The notes under the pieces were generated by a model. It saw only the letters and a program-made list of their open reading frames with translations. It had not been told where the DNA came from and searched no databases. A program made the translations under genes and the position numbers. Source: Metridium senile (lineage: Eukaryota; Cnidaria; Anthozoa; Actiniaria; Metridiidae). From it: a stretch of DNA of 64,000 nucleotides. Each line of letters opens with the position of its first letter. Positions within the stretch are counted from its first letter, which is position 1. The stretch lies in NCBI GenBank assembly GCA_949775045.1, contig OX459099.1, positions 19,907,997 through 19,971,996 on the forward strand, written 5' to 3'. Shown one piece after another: positions 24,241 through 35,240 of the stretch.

Positions 24241-25080
24241 CACGTTAAACAGTAGGCAATTTCCCTGCATGTAAAAATGTTGAAATTCCTATATCTGCCT
24301 TGCAGGTTTTTTTTATTTGTAAATAAACACTTTCTTGAAATTAGTTCAAGTTTAAACTATATTAAAGTTGAAAACAATTATTTAATAATTTTTTGTTTTT
24401 TAAAAGAAAGACAATAATATTTTTTAAGTAATTTGTTTTTTTCAAAACATCTGATACTCATGTTTTTTAAGTGAAAACACACGAGGTTTCGTGTTTAAAA
24501 TCTTCGTGACAAGCCAGATAAACACTTTCATATTATTCGGATCAGTAATATCCATCCAAATTAAAAAAACATTATTAAAAAGCTGAAACTTTATATACCT
24601 AATACAAGTAAAAATAACCCTATATTTTTGATTAGTTTTTGTTTGCGATTGAAATTCGACACAACAGCCAATAAACCAACGTCCCCGACTAAGATTTTAA
24701 CCTGAAGGTCACGACTGGGTTTCTCTACGTTGGTAGAGTTAAAAATAACCACAGAACGACATAGTTTCTTGAAATAAAAGCTTATACACCGACATAGTTT
24801 CTACAATTATCAAATTCATGAATAGTTAATGAGAATTTGACAAAAGAAATCACGTCCGTGACGAAAGTTGTATTTTAGATACAAAATCGTCGTGATTTGC
24901 GTGACTTTTAACTTGAATTTTCTCGACCAGATTTACTTTTATCTTGACAAGTTTAGTAAAGTGTACTATACAATATTCGCGTCCGATCTGTATGAGATAT
25001 CCCCCCCTCCCAAAAAAAATTAACCTTGAAAAATAAATATCGTGCACAACGAACAAAAGATCTGAAAAAAATTTCCTGCA
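24241..25080. other. No gene recognised
   Basis: AT-rich spacer; a short C-run lies at 25001. No exon or repeat structure could be supported. Confidence 0.5.
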
Positions 25081-25084
25081 CTGA

Positions 25085-25395
25085 AAAATTGCTCAACGCA
25101 GTCCACACTAGTTTAAACTCTAGTAATCGTACATTTTTACTCCAATTGTTTCCTTAGAAACACCGACGAAGTCCACACTAGTTTAACCGCTAGTTATCGT
25201 ACATTTTTACTCCAATTGTTTCCTTAGAAACACCGACGCAGCCCACACTAGTTTAACTTACAGTTATAACAATGCAAAGACTGACGCAGCCCACACTATA
25301 GTTAAACTGCTAGTAATCGTACATTTATACTCTAATTGTTTTCTTAAACTGACGCAGTTAACCACTAATTATCGTACATTTATACCTACTATTGA
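25085..25395 (+). repeat. Tandem repeat, about 75-bp unit (second block of the 9060 family)
   Basis: Four units with CCGACGCAGTCCACACTAGT, CTAGTTATCGTACATTTTTA and CTCCAATTGTTTCCTTAGAA. Confidence 0.85.
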
Positions 25396-25739
25396 CCGCG
25401 ATATGATTTTTTGAACATCTTGGCAAGGTTTTCCCCGATTTTCAAGATATACGAAACGATACAGAGATGTAATCTGTATTATTTTAAAAGGTTTTTATTC
25501 GACAAGGTTCGCCATACTGTGACGCGCCCTATAACTAGATATCTCTTTATTTGATGTTATTGTAATGGGCATCAAGATAATAGTTTATCTTATTTGATCG
25601 GTAAGCAGATAAACGTGAGAGCTGCCTACAGCATCGATGTGGCAATGGAGTATAAATCTCAGTTCAAAAAAGAAATCGAATTATAAAAACAACAAGAGTA
25701 TATCACCACATTGAAAATGAAAATATCTTAAAAGACTCA

Positions 25740-26230
25740 ACAACAACAACATCAAAAGCAACAACTTATACAAAACAGAGCAATAATAACAACCAATAAT
25801 AAAGAAAATACGGCAGAAGTAGCAATGGAAACAAAAACACCATCATTAGCGGCAACAATAGCAACAGCAACAACAACACAAGCTGCAGCAGCATCGGCAA
25901 CAGCAGCAACAACAACACCAGCTGCAGCAGCTGCAGAAACTACAATAACAGCAGCAACAACACTATCTGCAGCATTGGCAGCAACAACACCAGCTGAAGC
26001 AGCAGCATCGGCAGCAACAACACCAGCTTCAGCTTCAGCATCGGCAACAACAACACCAGCTAGTTGCAGCATCGTCAACAACACCAGCTGCAGCATCGGC
26101 AGCAACAACACCAGATGAAGCAGCAGCATCGGAAGCAGCATCGGCAGAACAACCAACAACACCAGCTGCATCATCGGCACCAACAACACCAGCTGCAGCA
26201 GCAACAGAAACTACAATAACAGCAACACAA
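25740..26230. repeat. CAA/CAG/GCA trinucleotide array
   Basis: Degenerate (CAACAG)n with GCAGCATCGGCAACAACAAC modules. The frames at 25825-26118 (+) and 25752-26204 (-) are Ala/Thr or Val/Leu low-complexity and have no domain. Not accepted as genes. Confidence 0.85.
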
Positions 26231-26749
26231 CAACATATTGAATGAGTTAGACGAAGTCGTATAACTAGGTCAAAGATTGTTGCCTTCGGCTTTGATCTTT
26301 CTATCCCGATAAAACATGCCTTCTTATTTTTGACTTCAAACTCTGCTTTGCATTTACGCCTAAATTTGACTTTTGTTATGTCCCATTTCCTTCCCGTTTT
26401 TTTCTTAAAGCGCCTTAAAGCGCCAATGAAATTGAATAAATTACGGCGACTTTAGAAACCCATGCAGGCAGGTCTGTGACGTGAATGACGTCTGCTAAGG
26501 GAGGCTTAGGAATTATTTCAAGAGCTAGACGGCTATATCATACCGTTTTTCGGTATAAACGGGATGTCTAGGGCGGTTATAGTTAACAGATTATTTGAAC
26601 AAGGTCATATCGAAGGGTGGATTGTCATATTATACCGTTTTTAGGCACACATATGAATATATACTTTTTTGATAAAAATCCCTCTCCAAATCAATGTTGC
26701 ATTTGGTCTTTGCAATGTTCAGGCATTCTAAATTTGAAACCTCCACATT

Positions 26750-27360
26750 GTTAAGGGATACTAAAATACATTCTTTATTACAAGTACGCTAGTCCCCGTA
26801 AAGGTCGTAAAATTCACCGTAATGTCGCAAGGTTATGGCAGATTCCCCCACTGAGGGGTATTTGTATATCTAGATATTCTAGATCTAGATATATATAAAG
26901 ATATTCTTTAAAGGTCGTAAAGGTCGTAAAATTCACCGTAATGTCGCAAGGTTATGGCAGTTTCCCCAAAGGGGTACTTGACATCTAAAAAAAAAGACGC
27001 TTTAGGTTCGATAGTTAGGTGTTAAAAGATATTCTTTATTAGAAACACGCTAGTCCCCGTAAAGGTTGCAAAATTCCCCATAATGTCCCGAGGTTATGGC
27101 AGTTTCCCCCAAGGGGTACTTGGACATCTATACAAAAAGACGTTTTAGGGTCGACAGTAAGGTGTTAAAATACATTCTTTATTACAAACACGCCAGTCCC
27201 CGTAAAGATTGCAATTTCCCATAATGTCGTGAGGTTATGGCAGTTTCCCCCAAGGGGTACTTAGACATCATATCTAAAAGAAAAGACGCTTTAGGGTCGA
27301 TAGTAGTTTATTAAAAGATATTCTTTATTACAAACACGCTAGTCCCCTAAAGGTCGCAAA
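26750..27360. repeat. Tandem repeat, about 140-145 bp unit, 4-5 copies
   Basis: Each unit has ATTCTTTATTACAAACACGC, TAGTCCCCGTAAAGGTCG, GTTATGGCAGTTTCCCCCAA and GGGGTACTTGGACATC. Confidence 0.9.
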
Positions 27361-28200
27361 AATCTCAGTGTGCGACATAAGCAGATTGCAGACTGCAGAG
27401 CAGATAAATACCTACACATATTAACATGAAATCCAAGAAATCAATGTAAAAAATATATATAACTATTCAAAAAGAAATAAACAAAATTGAAATTCAACTG
27501 CGTAAAACGTGTGTAAAAGAGAGCCAGTTGAACAATGTTTTATTTGCAGCTATGGGAATTTTATGACCAAAAACATGTTCGGCGTAGATACAATTCCGAT
27601 TTTTTTTTAGGATCCTAAAAAGAGGGATTCCACTGGATTTTTTCTGTCACCAACAGGGTATGTATATAACCGTTTAAGGATCACAGAGGAACACCCCCGC
27701 CCCTCAAACCCTGGTGGAGAAGTACCTCCCTTCCAAGGGGATATCATTGAACACACATCATGAACTTGCTCTATAGAAATAAAAACCAAATAGATTCAAC
27801 CAGAGACTAAACAAACACTAGAAAGCACCAGGAGCCAATGGGTTCCTTAAAGCACTTAATAACATAAGATGCTTTTAAATCTACCGATTATATAGTCTAC
27901 AGGAAACGAAAGTAGGCAGTCTGCAGTTAACACCTTGTAACCGCTCAATACTGCTTCAAATGACTTGAACCTTCACAGGGAGTCAAGGCAAAAATAGATA
28001 GCGTGGGCTACCTGTGTCTTAACTATAATAAAATTGTTTAGTTGTTTTTGAAGTAAACGTATTTGGTAGTCTAATGTATTGTGGTTTTCGAGTGTTGATG
28101 TCGCTTCGTGAAATAGTTTTTGTGCACTGCAAAAAGGGCGGGCGTCGATATATCTATGCTAAGATATCGCCGTCTAGGTCAGACAGCTTGAACTCTTCAT
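27361..28200. other. No gene recognised
   Basis: Unique spacer between the 145-bp repeat and the long AAT array. Nothing with coding or structural support. Confidence 0.5.
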
Positions 28201-28235
28201 TATAGGTAATAGCATGCACTATAATGACTGCAACT

Positions 28236-29354
28236 GTAATAATAGCAATAATAATTGCAATAATAATAGCAATAATAATAGTAATAATAATAGTAATAAT
28301 AATAGTAATAATGATAGCAATAATGAGAGCAATAATGATAGCAATAATGATAGTAATAATAATAGCAATAATAATAGCAATAATGATAGCAATAATGATA
28401 GTAATAATAATAGCAATAATAATAGTAATAATAATAGCAATAATGATAGCAATAATGATAGTAATAATAATAGTAATAATAATAGCAATAATAATAGTAA
28501 TAATGAGAGCAATAATGAGAGCAATAATGATAGCAATAATAATAGTAATAATAATAGTAATAATAATAGTAATAATGATAGCAATAATGAGAGCAATAAT
28601 GATAGCAATAATGATAGTAATAATAATAGCAATAATAATAGTAATAATGATAGCAATAATGATAGCAATAATGAGAGCAATAATAATAGTAATAATAATA
28701 GTAATAATAATAGTAATAATGAGAGCAATAATGAGAGCAATAATGATAGCAATAATAATAGTAATAATAATAGTAATAATAATAGTAATAATAATAGTAA
28801 TAATGAGAGCAATAATGAGAGCAATAATGATAGCAATAATGATAGTAATAATAATAGCAATAATAATAGCAATAATAATAGTAATAATAATAGTAATAAT
28901 AATAGTAATAATGAGAGCAATAATGAGAGCAATAATGATAGCAATAATGATAGTAATAATAATAGCAATAATAATAGTAATAATAATAGTAATAATAATA
29001 GTAATAATAATAGTAATAATAATAGCAATAATAATAGTAATAATAATAGTAATAATGATAGTAATAATAATAGTAATAATGATAGTAATAATAATAGTAA
29101 TAATAATAGTAATAATAATAGTAATAATGATAGCAATAACAATAGCAATAATAATAGTAATAATGATGGTTATAATAATAGTAATAATAGCAATAATGAT
29201 AGCAATAATAATAGCAATAATAATAGTAATAATAATAGTAATAATGATAGCATTGATAATAGTAATAATAATAGTAATAATAATAGCAATAATAATAGTA
29301 ATAATAATAGTAATAATAATAGTAATAATAATAGTAATAATAATAGCAATAATC
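28236..29354. repeat. (AATAATAGY/AATGATAGC)n array, about 1.1 kb
   Basis: Nine- and twelve-base units built from AAT, AGT, AGC and GAT triplets with a higher-order pattern of AGCAATGAGAGCAATGA blocks. Two of the three forward frames and all reverse frames are free of stops across it because of composition. It is the target of at least two insertions (29355-29880 and 29933-30334), and array remnants resume at 29890-29935 and 30333-30405. Confidence 0.95.
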
Positions 29355-29885
29355 AGCAACGCCCACCACCTGCAGTACTCGAAAACGAAAAGGCGAAAAT
29401 ATACTGGGATGTACCTTTCCAACTCCAGAAAGCACCAGAAAACGGAGCAAATAAGGTCGACGTGATAGTACACGATAAAGAAACTAATTACTGGACACTT
29501 CTTGAAGGCACAGTCTGCCAGGTCGGTGCAATTGCAGACAGAATAAAAACAAAACAAGAAAAATATACAGAGCTTCGCGCAGGCATAAAACAACTATACA
29601 AAAGCCCAAGCGTAAAACAAATCAATGTTGTCTTCGACTTTCTCGGAGGTTTCCACGAAGAACTTAAGAAAGATCTAAGAAATTTAACAAACACTGACAA
29701 AGAACTGACCTTCCTTATTGAACGTTGCCAGAAATGGATTATCTGCCAGAACGCAAACATCGTTAAAACGTTTTATGAATATACATAAGCGGATTAAACG
29801 TTTGTAAAGAAAAATGTACTTAATTAGCCCAGACGTAATTGTCCGCTTGTTAATGTAACTATGACACACCAAAGAAAATAAAACT
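29355..29885 (+). mobile_element. 3' fragment of a LINE with restriction-like endonuclease, inserted in the AAT array
   Basis: The open frame ending at 29788 leaves the repeat at about 29355 and encodes about 144 residues. They include NEKAKIYWDVPF, PENGANKVDVIVHDKE, WTLLEGTVCQVG, KTKQEKYTELRAGI, INVVFDFLGGFHEELKKDL and QKWIICQNANIVKTFY. The spacing VDVIV - LLEGTV - K..KY fits the PD-(D/E)XK-type endonuclease at the C-terminus of R2/NeSL-like LINEs. About 100 bp of 3' UTR follows (with CAAAGAAAATAAAACTTGCC), then the AATAATAGT array resumes. The polymerase is missing. Class is inferred from motif layout; low similarity means R2-like, NeSL-like or another endonuclease-bearing family cannot be separated here. 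Confidence 0.6.
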
Positions 29886-29932
29886 TGCCATAATAATAGT
29901 AATAATAATAGCAATAATAATAGTAATAATAA

Positions 29933-30334
29933 TAGCTTTGCAGACTCGATTATATATGCTCAAACAATTCGCCAAAATATTGAATCTGCTGAGTCTGCTG
30001 AGTCTGCGTCAATAATCAGTCTCCAATATGCACAAGTTATGTCTGGACTGGCCAATCAGAGCGAACTTTCCATATGCGACAAAGTAGATCCTGATTGGAT
30101 GATACGGTCGCAAACAAAACTCAAAATGTTGACATCGATCGAAAAAGTTCTAAATCTGCATTGTGATTAGGACCAGAGTCTACTTTCTCACATATGGAAA
30201 GTTCGCCCGATTGGCCAGACAAGACCAGACAATAGCTTATGCATATTGAAAATTGATTAGTGGCTCAGTTCAGCAGACGCTACTTTTTGGTGAATAATTT
30301 GAGCGTAAAAACAACGAATCTGTAAAGCATGCTA
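29933..30334. mobile_element. About 400-bp inverted-repeat MITE in the AAT array
   Basis: The left arm (TAGCTTTGCAGACTCGATTA, ATGCTCAAACAATTCGCCAA) and its mirror at about 30285-30334 give arms of about 50 bp. A second inner pair lies around TCTGGACTGGCCAATCAGAG and TCGCCCGATTGGCCAGACAA. Array sequence (AATAATAG) flanks both sides. Confidence 0.75.
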
Positions 30335-30335
30335 T

Positions 30336-30420
30336 AATAATAGACATGATAATAAAAATAAAAATAAAAATAAAAATAGTAATAGTAATAGTAATAGTAA
30401 TAAATATAGATATAACAAGC
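30336..30420. repeat. AAAAAT and AATAGT short arrays
   Basis: (AATAAA)n then (AATAGT)n, continuing the microsatellite tract interrupted by the MITE. Confidence 0.85.
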
Positions 30421-30838
30421 CTTAACTATTATTTTTTGTAAATGTTTTTAATTGTCACTCGGCATAGATGTAATTTATAATTTAAAGCTGAGACCCGAAT
30501 TTTTCTTCGGAAAAATTTGGGATTATTTACACTAGACGAAACATACTAGACAAATTAAGCCTTAACTATGCCAGACTTAAATGAATTCCACCGGATCTTA
30601 TATACCATAATACACAACCTTTTGAGCCTAGAGAAGACGTAATCAATGTTGTTTCTACAATTGGTTCATGTTACGCATTGCTGATGAAATGAACTCAAGA
30701 TAACACAAAGAAAACGAAACACAAATACAGAACAATTAACCTCGTAGATAATAATAAAATATAAGAATGCACGATGGCCAAGGTTGACATGATGTGCTGT
30801 GATGCAATAACGAAATGATGAAATGAGGTCTGGAGCTT
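30421..30838. other. No gene recognised
   Basis: About 400 bp of AT-rich unique sequence with an AATTTTTCTTCGGAAAAATT hairpin at about 30495. Confidence 0.5.
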
Positions 30839-30839
30839 G

Positions 30840-31250
30840 CGACAAAGGGGAAGGAGGGAAGGCAGAGAGGGAGGGACGGAGGGACGGAGGGAAGGAGGGA
30901 AGGAAAAAAGGAAGGAGGGAAGCAAGAAAGAAAGCAAGAAAGGGAGAATGAGATTGAGGAAAAGAAGGAAGGATGGAAGGAAGGATGGAAGGCAGAGAAG
31001 GAGGAAGTAAAGAGGGAAGGAAAGAAAGAAGAAGAAGCAAGTATGGAAGCAAGGAAGGAAGAAAGAAAGGGAGGCAGGATGAGATTGAGGAAGGGAGGAA
31101 GGATATAAGGACGGAAGGAAGGCAGGCAGACATGGAGGAATGATGGTGGGAGGGAAGGCAGAGAGGGAGGGACAAAGGGACAAAGGGACAAAGGAAGACA
31201 GGAAGAAAGGAATCAAGGAAGAAAGGAATCAGAAAGGATGGAAGGAGCTA
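30840..31250. repeat. GGAAGGGAGG purine-rich tract
   Basis: Nearly pure G/A on the + strand for about 400 bp. All reverse-strand frames here (Ser/Pro/Leu/Phe-rich) are composition artefacts. Such mirror-like tracts can form triplex DNA (known for homopurine tracts). Confidence 0.9.
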
Positions 31251-31554
31251 GCGAAGTAAGCAACGGACATTGATCGTTAGCATGGAGATCCTGAAACGTC
31301 GTGGCTAAGGCATTATATTCTTTTTGGGATAATTTTCAACAATCGAAATCGCAAAACATTACAATGCATTAGATCGAAGATAACAAATTATAAAGGTTTA
31401 TATTTAGCAAAATAAAAGACGTAATCGATTCGATCTTTAGTTCAAAGTAGAGATCAAAACAAGATGCACCAAGTCCTAACAATAACAAGTGGATTTGCGT
31501 AAGTGTTTTCATAGAAACAATATGAGTCACGAAATTTGGACACTTTATATCACT

Positions 31555-31830
31555 AAAACAACAGCAAAAAGCAGCAATAACAACAGCAAAAAGCAGCATC
31601 AGCATCAACACAGTAGCAACAACAACAGCTACAGCATGCACAGCAGCAGCAACAACAGCAGCATCAACACAGTAGCAACAACAACAGCCGCAGCAGCAGC
31701 AGCGCAGCAGCAGCAGCAACAAAACAACAACAACAGCAACACAATAACAACAGCCGCAACGCCAAGAACGACAACAAGGCCAAGAATAGCAACTTACAAC
31801 AAGAATAGCAGCAACACAACAACAAATAAC
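31555..31830. repeat. CAGCAA/CAACAG array
   Basis: (CAGCAACAA)n with a roughly 50-bp higher-order repeat CAACACAGTAGCAACAACAA. The forward frame is Ser/Asn/Gln/Thr-rich and has no domain; not taken as a gene. Confidence 0.85.
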
Positions 31831-32157
31831 TGCCGGAAATAATTTAATATAAAAAATAGTTCGGTGACCCCAATCTCTCGAGTTGTCGCGACAGGTATTT
31901 TTTTTTTTATTGATGAAGTTACCAGTAATTGAATTATATTCGCCACAAAGTAGAGAAAACATTAACAGACGTTTATAAACCTAATTCTTAATTCCTAATT
32001 CTGTCATCACACTTTAGAGGCTTTTTAATATATATATATTTTTTTTTCCAAAAAATAGCAAAAGAATTGGCTCTAATGTCACTGTCATGACACCAAGTCG
32101 AGCTGTACACTACCATGTATTAATTATTCTACACGAGTTTACAACTGTTGAGTTAAT

Positions 32158-32402
32158 TTACTGTGCGACTCACCGTACCGTAGTCACTTACAAAAAAAAG
32201 CTTTTGATTAATTTTTGACATTATTTTGACATTTTTCCATCTCAATGGACCAATCAGGTACAAGGTTATATCGATAGGCGGAGACTTTAGAAACTTTGAT
32301 GTCTGTAATTGGTCCGATTGAGATGAAAAAATGTCAAAATAATGTCAAAAATTCATCAAACGTTTTTGTAAGTGACTACGGTACGGCGAGTCGCACAGTA
32401 AC
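32158..32402. mobile_element. Palindromic MITE with about 100-bp arms
   Basis: TTACTGTGCGACTCACCGTA is mirrored by TACGGCGAGTCGCACAGTAA; the arms continue through TTTTTGACATTATTTTGACA. The centre is about 50 bp with GGTTATATCGATAGGCGG. Confidence 0.85.
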
Positions 32403-32449
32403 AAACAAATGTTTAAATTCTTTTGCTTGAAATGCTTGAAGGTGGTAAC

Positions 32450-32640
32450 GGTGAAGTTACTATCGAAATCACTAGAGTTGTAAAATCCTTGTTTAAAATT
32501 CTGTCTCGTTTTTGTACCATGTGATCGCTTCTGGCCAATCATTTTGCTCAAAATTGGTTCATGTGGTACAAAAAAACACACCCCCAAGGCCACATTTTCA
32601 ACTGACATTTAACCACTCTAGTGATTTTCATAGTGGCAAT
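32450..32640. mobile_element. Inverted-repeat MITE (GCTTCTGGCCAATCATTTTG family), copy 1
   Basis: Outer AAATCACTAGAGTTG pairs with CACTCTAGTGATTTTCAT. The interior TCTGGCCAATCATTTTGCTC and ATGTGGTACAAAAAA recur at about 44810-44870 (copy 2). Confidence 0.65.
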
Positions 32641-32824
32641 AACGATGATAATGATGAAGTTGATGAATATTGTGAAGCTAAAGATGTTGGTTTAATATAA
32701 TAGTATTGATAATATCATGTCACAATATGACAGTCGCGTAATATACTGGGCTCCCTGTGTCAAGTAAGACCGAAAGAAGATATAAATGAAAGAAAAACAA
32801 ATCTCATATTATTTATATTTATCC

Positions 32825-33125
32825 AACACAGCGGTCAAACGACTACGCATGCGCGAAAAAAACAAGTAAAATGATCCAACACCAACTTCGTTCCCAGGCT
32901 TAATTTTTGCACGGACTCTCATCTCTTTTTTCTCAAAATATAAACAAAAATACAAAAGTATAGACTCATGGTAGCTTTAAAATATAACAAAGGCTAATGT
33001 ACACGAAACTTCAAGCTTATAAATTCAGGGAATGTCTTATAAATTGACTTCAAACACTTTTACAATCCAAAATTTAGCGCTGTGAAAATTTTGCCACGCA
33101 TGCGTAGTCGTTTGACAGCTGTGTT
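32825..33125. mobile_element. TIR element with 9-bp target duplication
   Basis: Termini AACACAGCGGTCAAACGACT and its inverse (with AGCTGTGTT) extend through ACGCATGCG. TATTTATCC occurs at 32816-32824 and again at 33126-33134, immediately outside both ends. An 8-9 bp duplication with a CACAG-type terminus suggests a hAT- or Mutator-type non-autonomous element. Confidence 0.75.
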
Positions 33126-33263
33126 TATTTATCCAATAAAAGAGACTGAAGGGCATTTAGTGTCTAAGACTAATTCCTTCTTATTAATTCAATGCTCGTG
33201 TTGGAAGTTTAATTCATTGGTTAACATTTGCAGCATTTATAAGGGATGGGCCATTTGATGGTA

Positions 33264-33385
33264 GGGGGGAGGGGGGAGGGGGGGGGGGGAACTTGGCGGG
33301 CCAGTATAAGTTTGTGTGATTTATTTTCACGGGGAGGAAGATCGAGGGGTGGGGGGGGGGGGGGGGGGTAGTTAAGGAGGGGGGC
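33264..33385. repeat. Two long G runs (potential G-quadruplex)
   Basis: Runs of up to 16-18 G separated by AGGGGGGAGGGGGG-type sequence at about 33264-33290 and 33346-33380. Confidence 0.85.
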
Positions 33386-33574
33386 AATGACCCAAGATGC
33401 AACGATATGTATTGGCGGATGTCACCCACTTGACATCGTCTAGCTTTTCACTGCGAGACACAGTAAGTGTATTGCCCGCCTGTTTTAAGAGCTCTCAATG
33501 TGAAACAGAGCGAATAAAGATCAAGTGAAGTGACAAAAATTGAGGGTGGTCATTATTTCTGGCTCTTTTATTGA

Positions 33575-34130
33575 ATACATTGAAAATATATTACATAGTT
33601 ATTTTAATTCAAGCTGCAACTAGTAAAACTCTCTTTTTATACGGTGAATATTACTTTTTATAAAATAGCTATTAGAATTCACGCATTCTGATGGTTGAGC
33701 TAAAATCATGTGCAAAATTGTTGGGACATTGTCACATTTTTATAAGCGTTTTTGTTCGAGTTTTAAAAAATATACAAAATGTATCGATTTGATTTGCAAA
33801 CCCCCCTTCCCCCCTGAGCAATGTTGGTTGGTCTTTCAAATGACAACCGTTTCACATTCCCAAAACTCAACATTGATACGGGGGAGAGGGGGAAACGGAA
33901 AAATGATGTTGGAATATTTTTCATGTAAAAACCAGATATAATGTCCCAAGGTATTTTGCACATGATTGTAGCGCGTGCTTTATGGGAGCATGCTCGTTTG
34001 CATGTAGATCAATTTGAATTGAAAATATATCATCTTACATAGTTATTTTTACTCTGTCTGCAAGTAAAACACCCTTTTATACGGTGACTATTACTTTATA
34101 AATCGTCGAAAGGATTCATGCGTCCATAAC
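33575..34130. repeat. Direct duplication (about 110 bp) flanking a MITE
   Basis: TTGAAAATATATTACATAGT...TTTTTATACGGTGAATATTA at 33575-33690 recurs as TTGAAAATATATCATCTTAC...TTTTATACGGTGACTATTAC at 34018-34110. Confidence 0.7.
33702..33967. mobile_element. Hairpin MITE
   Basis: AAATCATGTGCAAAATTGTT pairs with ATTTTGCACATGATT, and GGGACATTGT with ATAATGTCCC. An inner pair CAACATTG/CAATGTTG is flanked by C- and G-rich runs. It lies between two copies of a roughly 110-bp segment (about 33575 and 34018). Confidence 0.75.
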
Positions 34131-34224
34131 GACCGTAAGTAAAACTATCCTTTGATAAATTGCATGGTTAACAGTTTTTACTGCGGTGCAAAATTTACGT
34201 CCGAAACGACAGTAAGGTTATCAT

Positions 34225-34560
34225 ATACATACAAACTAGCGAGTAAACTAGTATAGACTGCGTCGGTGTTTGATATAAACGATAGGAAATATAATAAAAT
34301 TTGTAACACCGTAAAAAATAGAAATAGAAACTAGCGAGTAAACTAGTATAGGCTGCGTCGGTGTTTGATATAAACGATAGGTAATAGAATGAAATTTGTA
34401 ACACCGTAAAAAATAGAAATAGAAACTAGCGAGTAAACTAGTATAGGCTGCGCCGGTGTTTGATATAAACGATAGGTAATAGAATGAAATTTGTACCACC
34501 GTAAAAAATGTTGACTTAACTTAACTGACGCGGTTCGAGCTTTAGCCCATACAGACTGAA
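34225..34560 (-). mobile_element. Dispersed tandem-core element, - orientation, three units plus head
   Basis: Three roughly 92-bp units (AAACTAGCGAGTAAACTAGT, GGTGTTTGATATAAACGATA) followed by ACTGACGCGGTTCGAGCTTT, a mutated head. It ends about 210 bp before the left end of the nuclease-bearing element. Confidence 0.85.
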
Positions 34561-35240
34561 CCATTTTTACTCCAATCGACGAAATTCTACTACGAAATTA
34601 CGTCAGTAAACCACCCTTTATACAAGATGCAACCATATTCGGTTTTTAATTCTTAACGGTACACGATAAGTGAAACTTAGTACTTGTAAAAATTTGCAAT
34701 CAAAGCAAATAAACTGTTGTCTAAAAAATTATTATTCAGAGTTACTGATTGCAACATGTGAAAATGAAGATTTAGTCCATGAGCTGGAACAAGATCACGG
34801 TACCATTAAAGGGCACCAAGTTTTGTCTACTGTTTTGAATAGTTAGAAGCCCTTAGATAATGAATCGGGATGATAGACTTTTCAAAACTGTAGCTTAATT
34901 GAGATATAGGGGAAATTATTTTCACTTTTTTTACACAGGAACCCCAAACAAGTGCTTTTCACGGTATTTCACGAAAATAAATTAATAAGTAAATTAATAT
35001 CTCTAAAAAGCATTGAAATGATTCAGAAAACAAAGAAAAAATAATATTTATCAGAAAAAAGTTATATTCTGCTCACAAAATATCAAAATTGAGAGGTTAT
35101 CAAGAACTCGTCACCAGGCCTCTCTCACGAAAGGAACGCCTGGCAATTTTCGTTTCGTACGTTATTTTGAATTTATATTTACTTACAGAGAGCAAAGATG
35201 TGTTTTTCTCCTCTAGTTTTCTTAGTTTATTGATAAGTAA

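Noticed and set aside
25752..26204. Ala/Val-rich and Ala/Thr-rich ORFs
   Set aside because: Translation of the CAA/CAG/GCA array on both strands with no flanking coding signal.
28154..29593. 479-, 416- and 309-residue minus-strand ORFs and the 413-residue plus-strand ORF
   Set aside because: All are translations of the AATAATAGY array in other frames (poly Ile, Tyr/Cys, Leu); only the plus frame ending at 29788 continues into non-repeat coding sequence.
30666..31216. Three overlapping Ser/Pro/Leu-rich ORFs (151-173 residues)
   Set aside because: Composition artefact of the GGAAGG purine tract; all three reverse frames are open at once.
31489..31842. Ser/Asn/Gln-rich 117-residue ORF
   Set aside because: Derived from the CAGCAA array; the non-repeat N-terminal 25 residues show no known motif.
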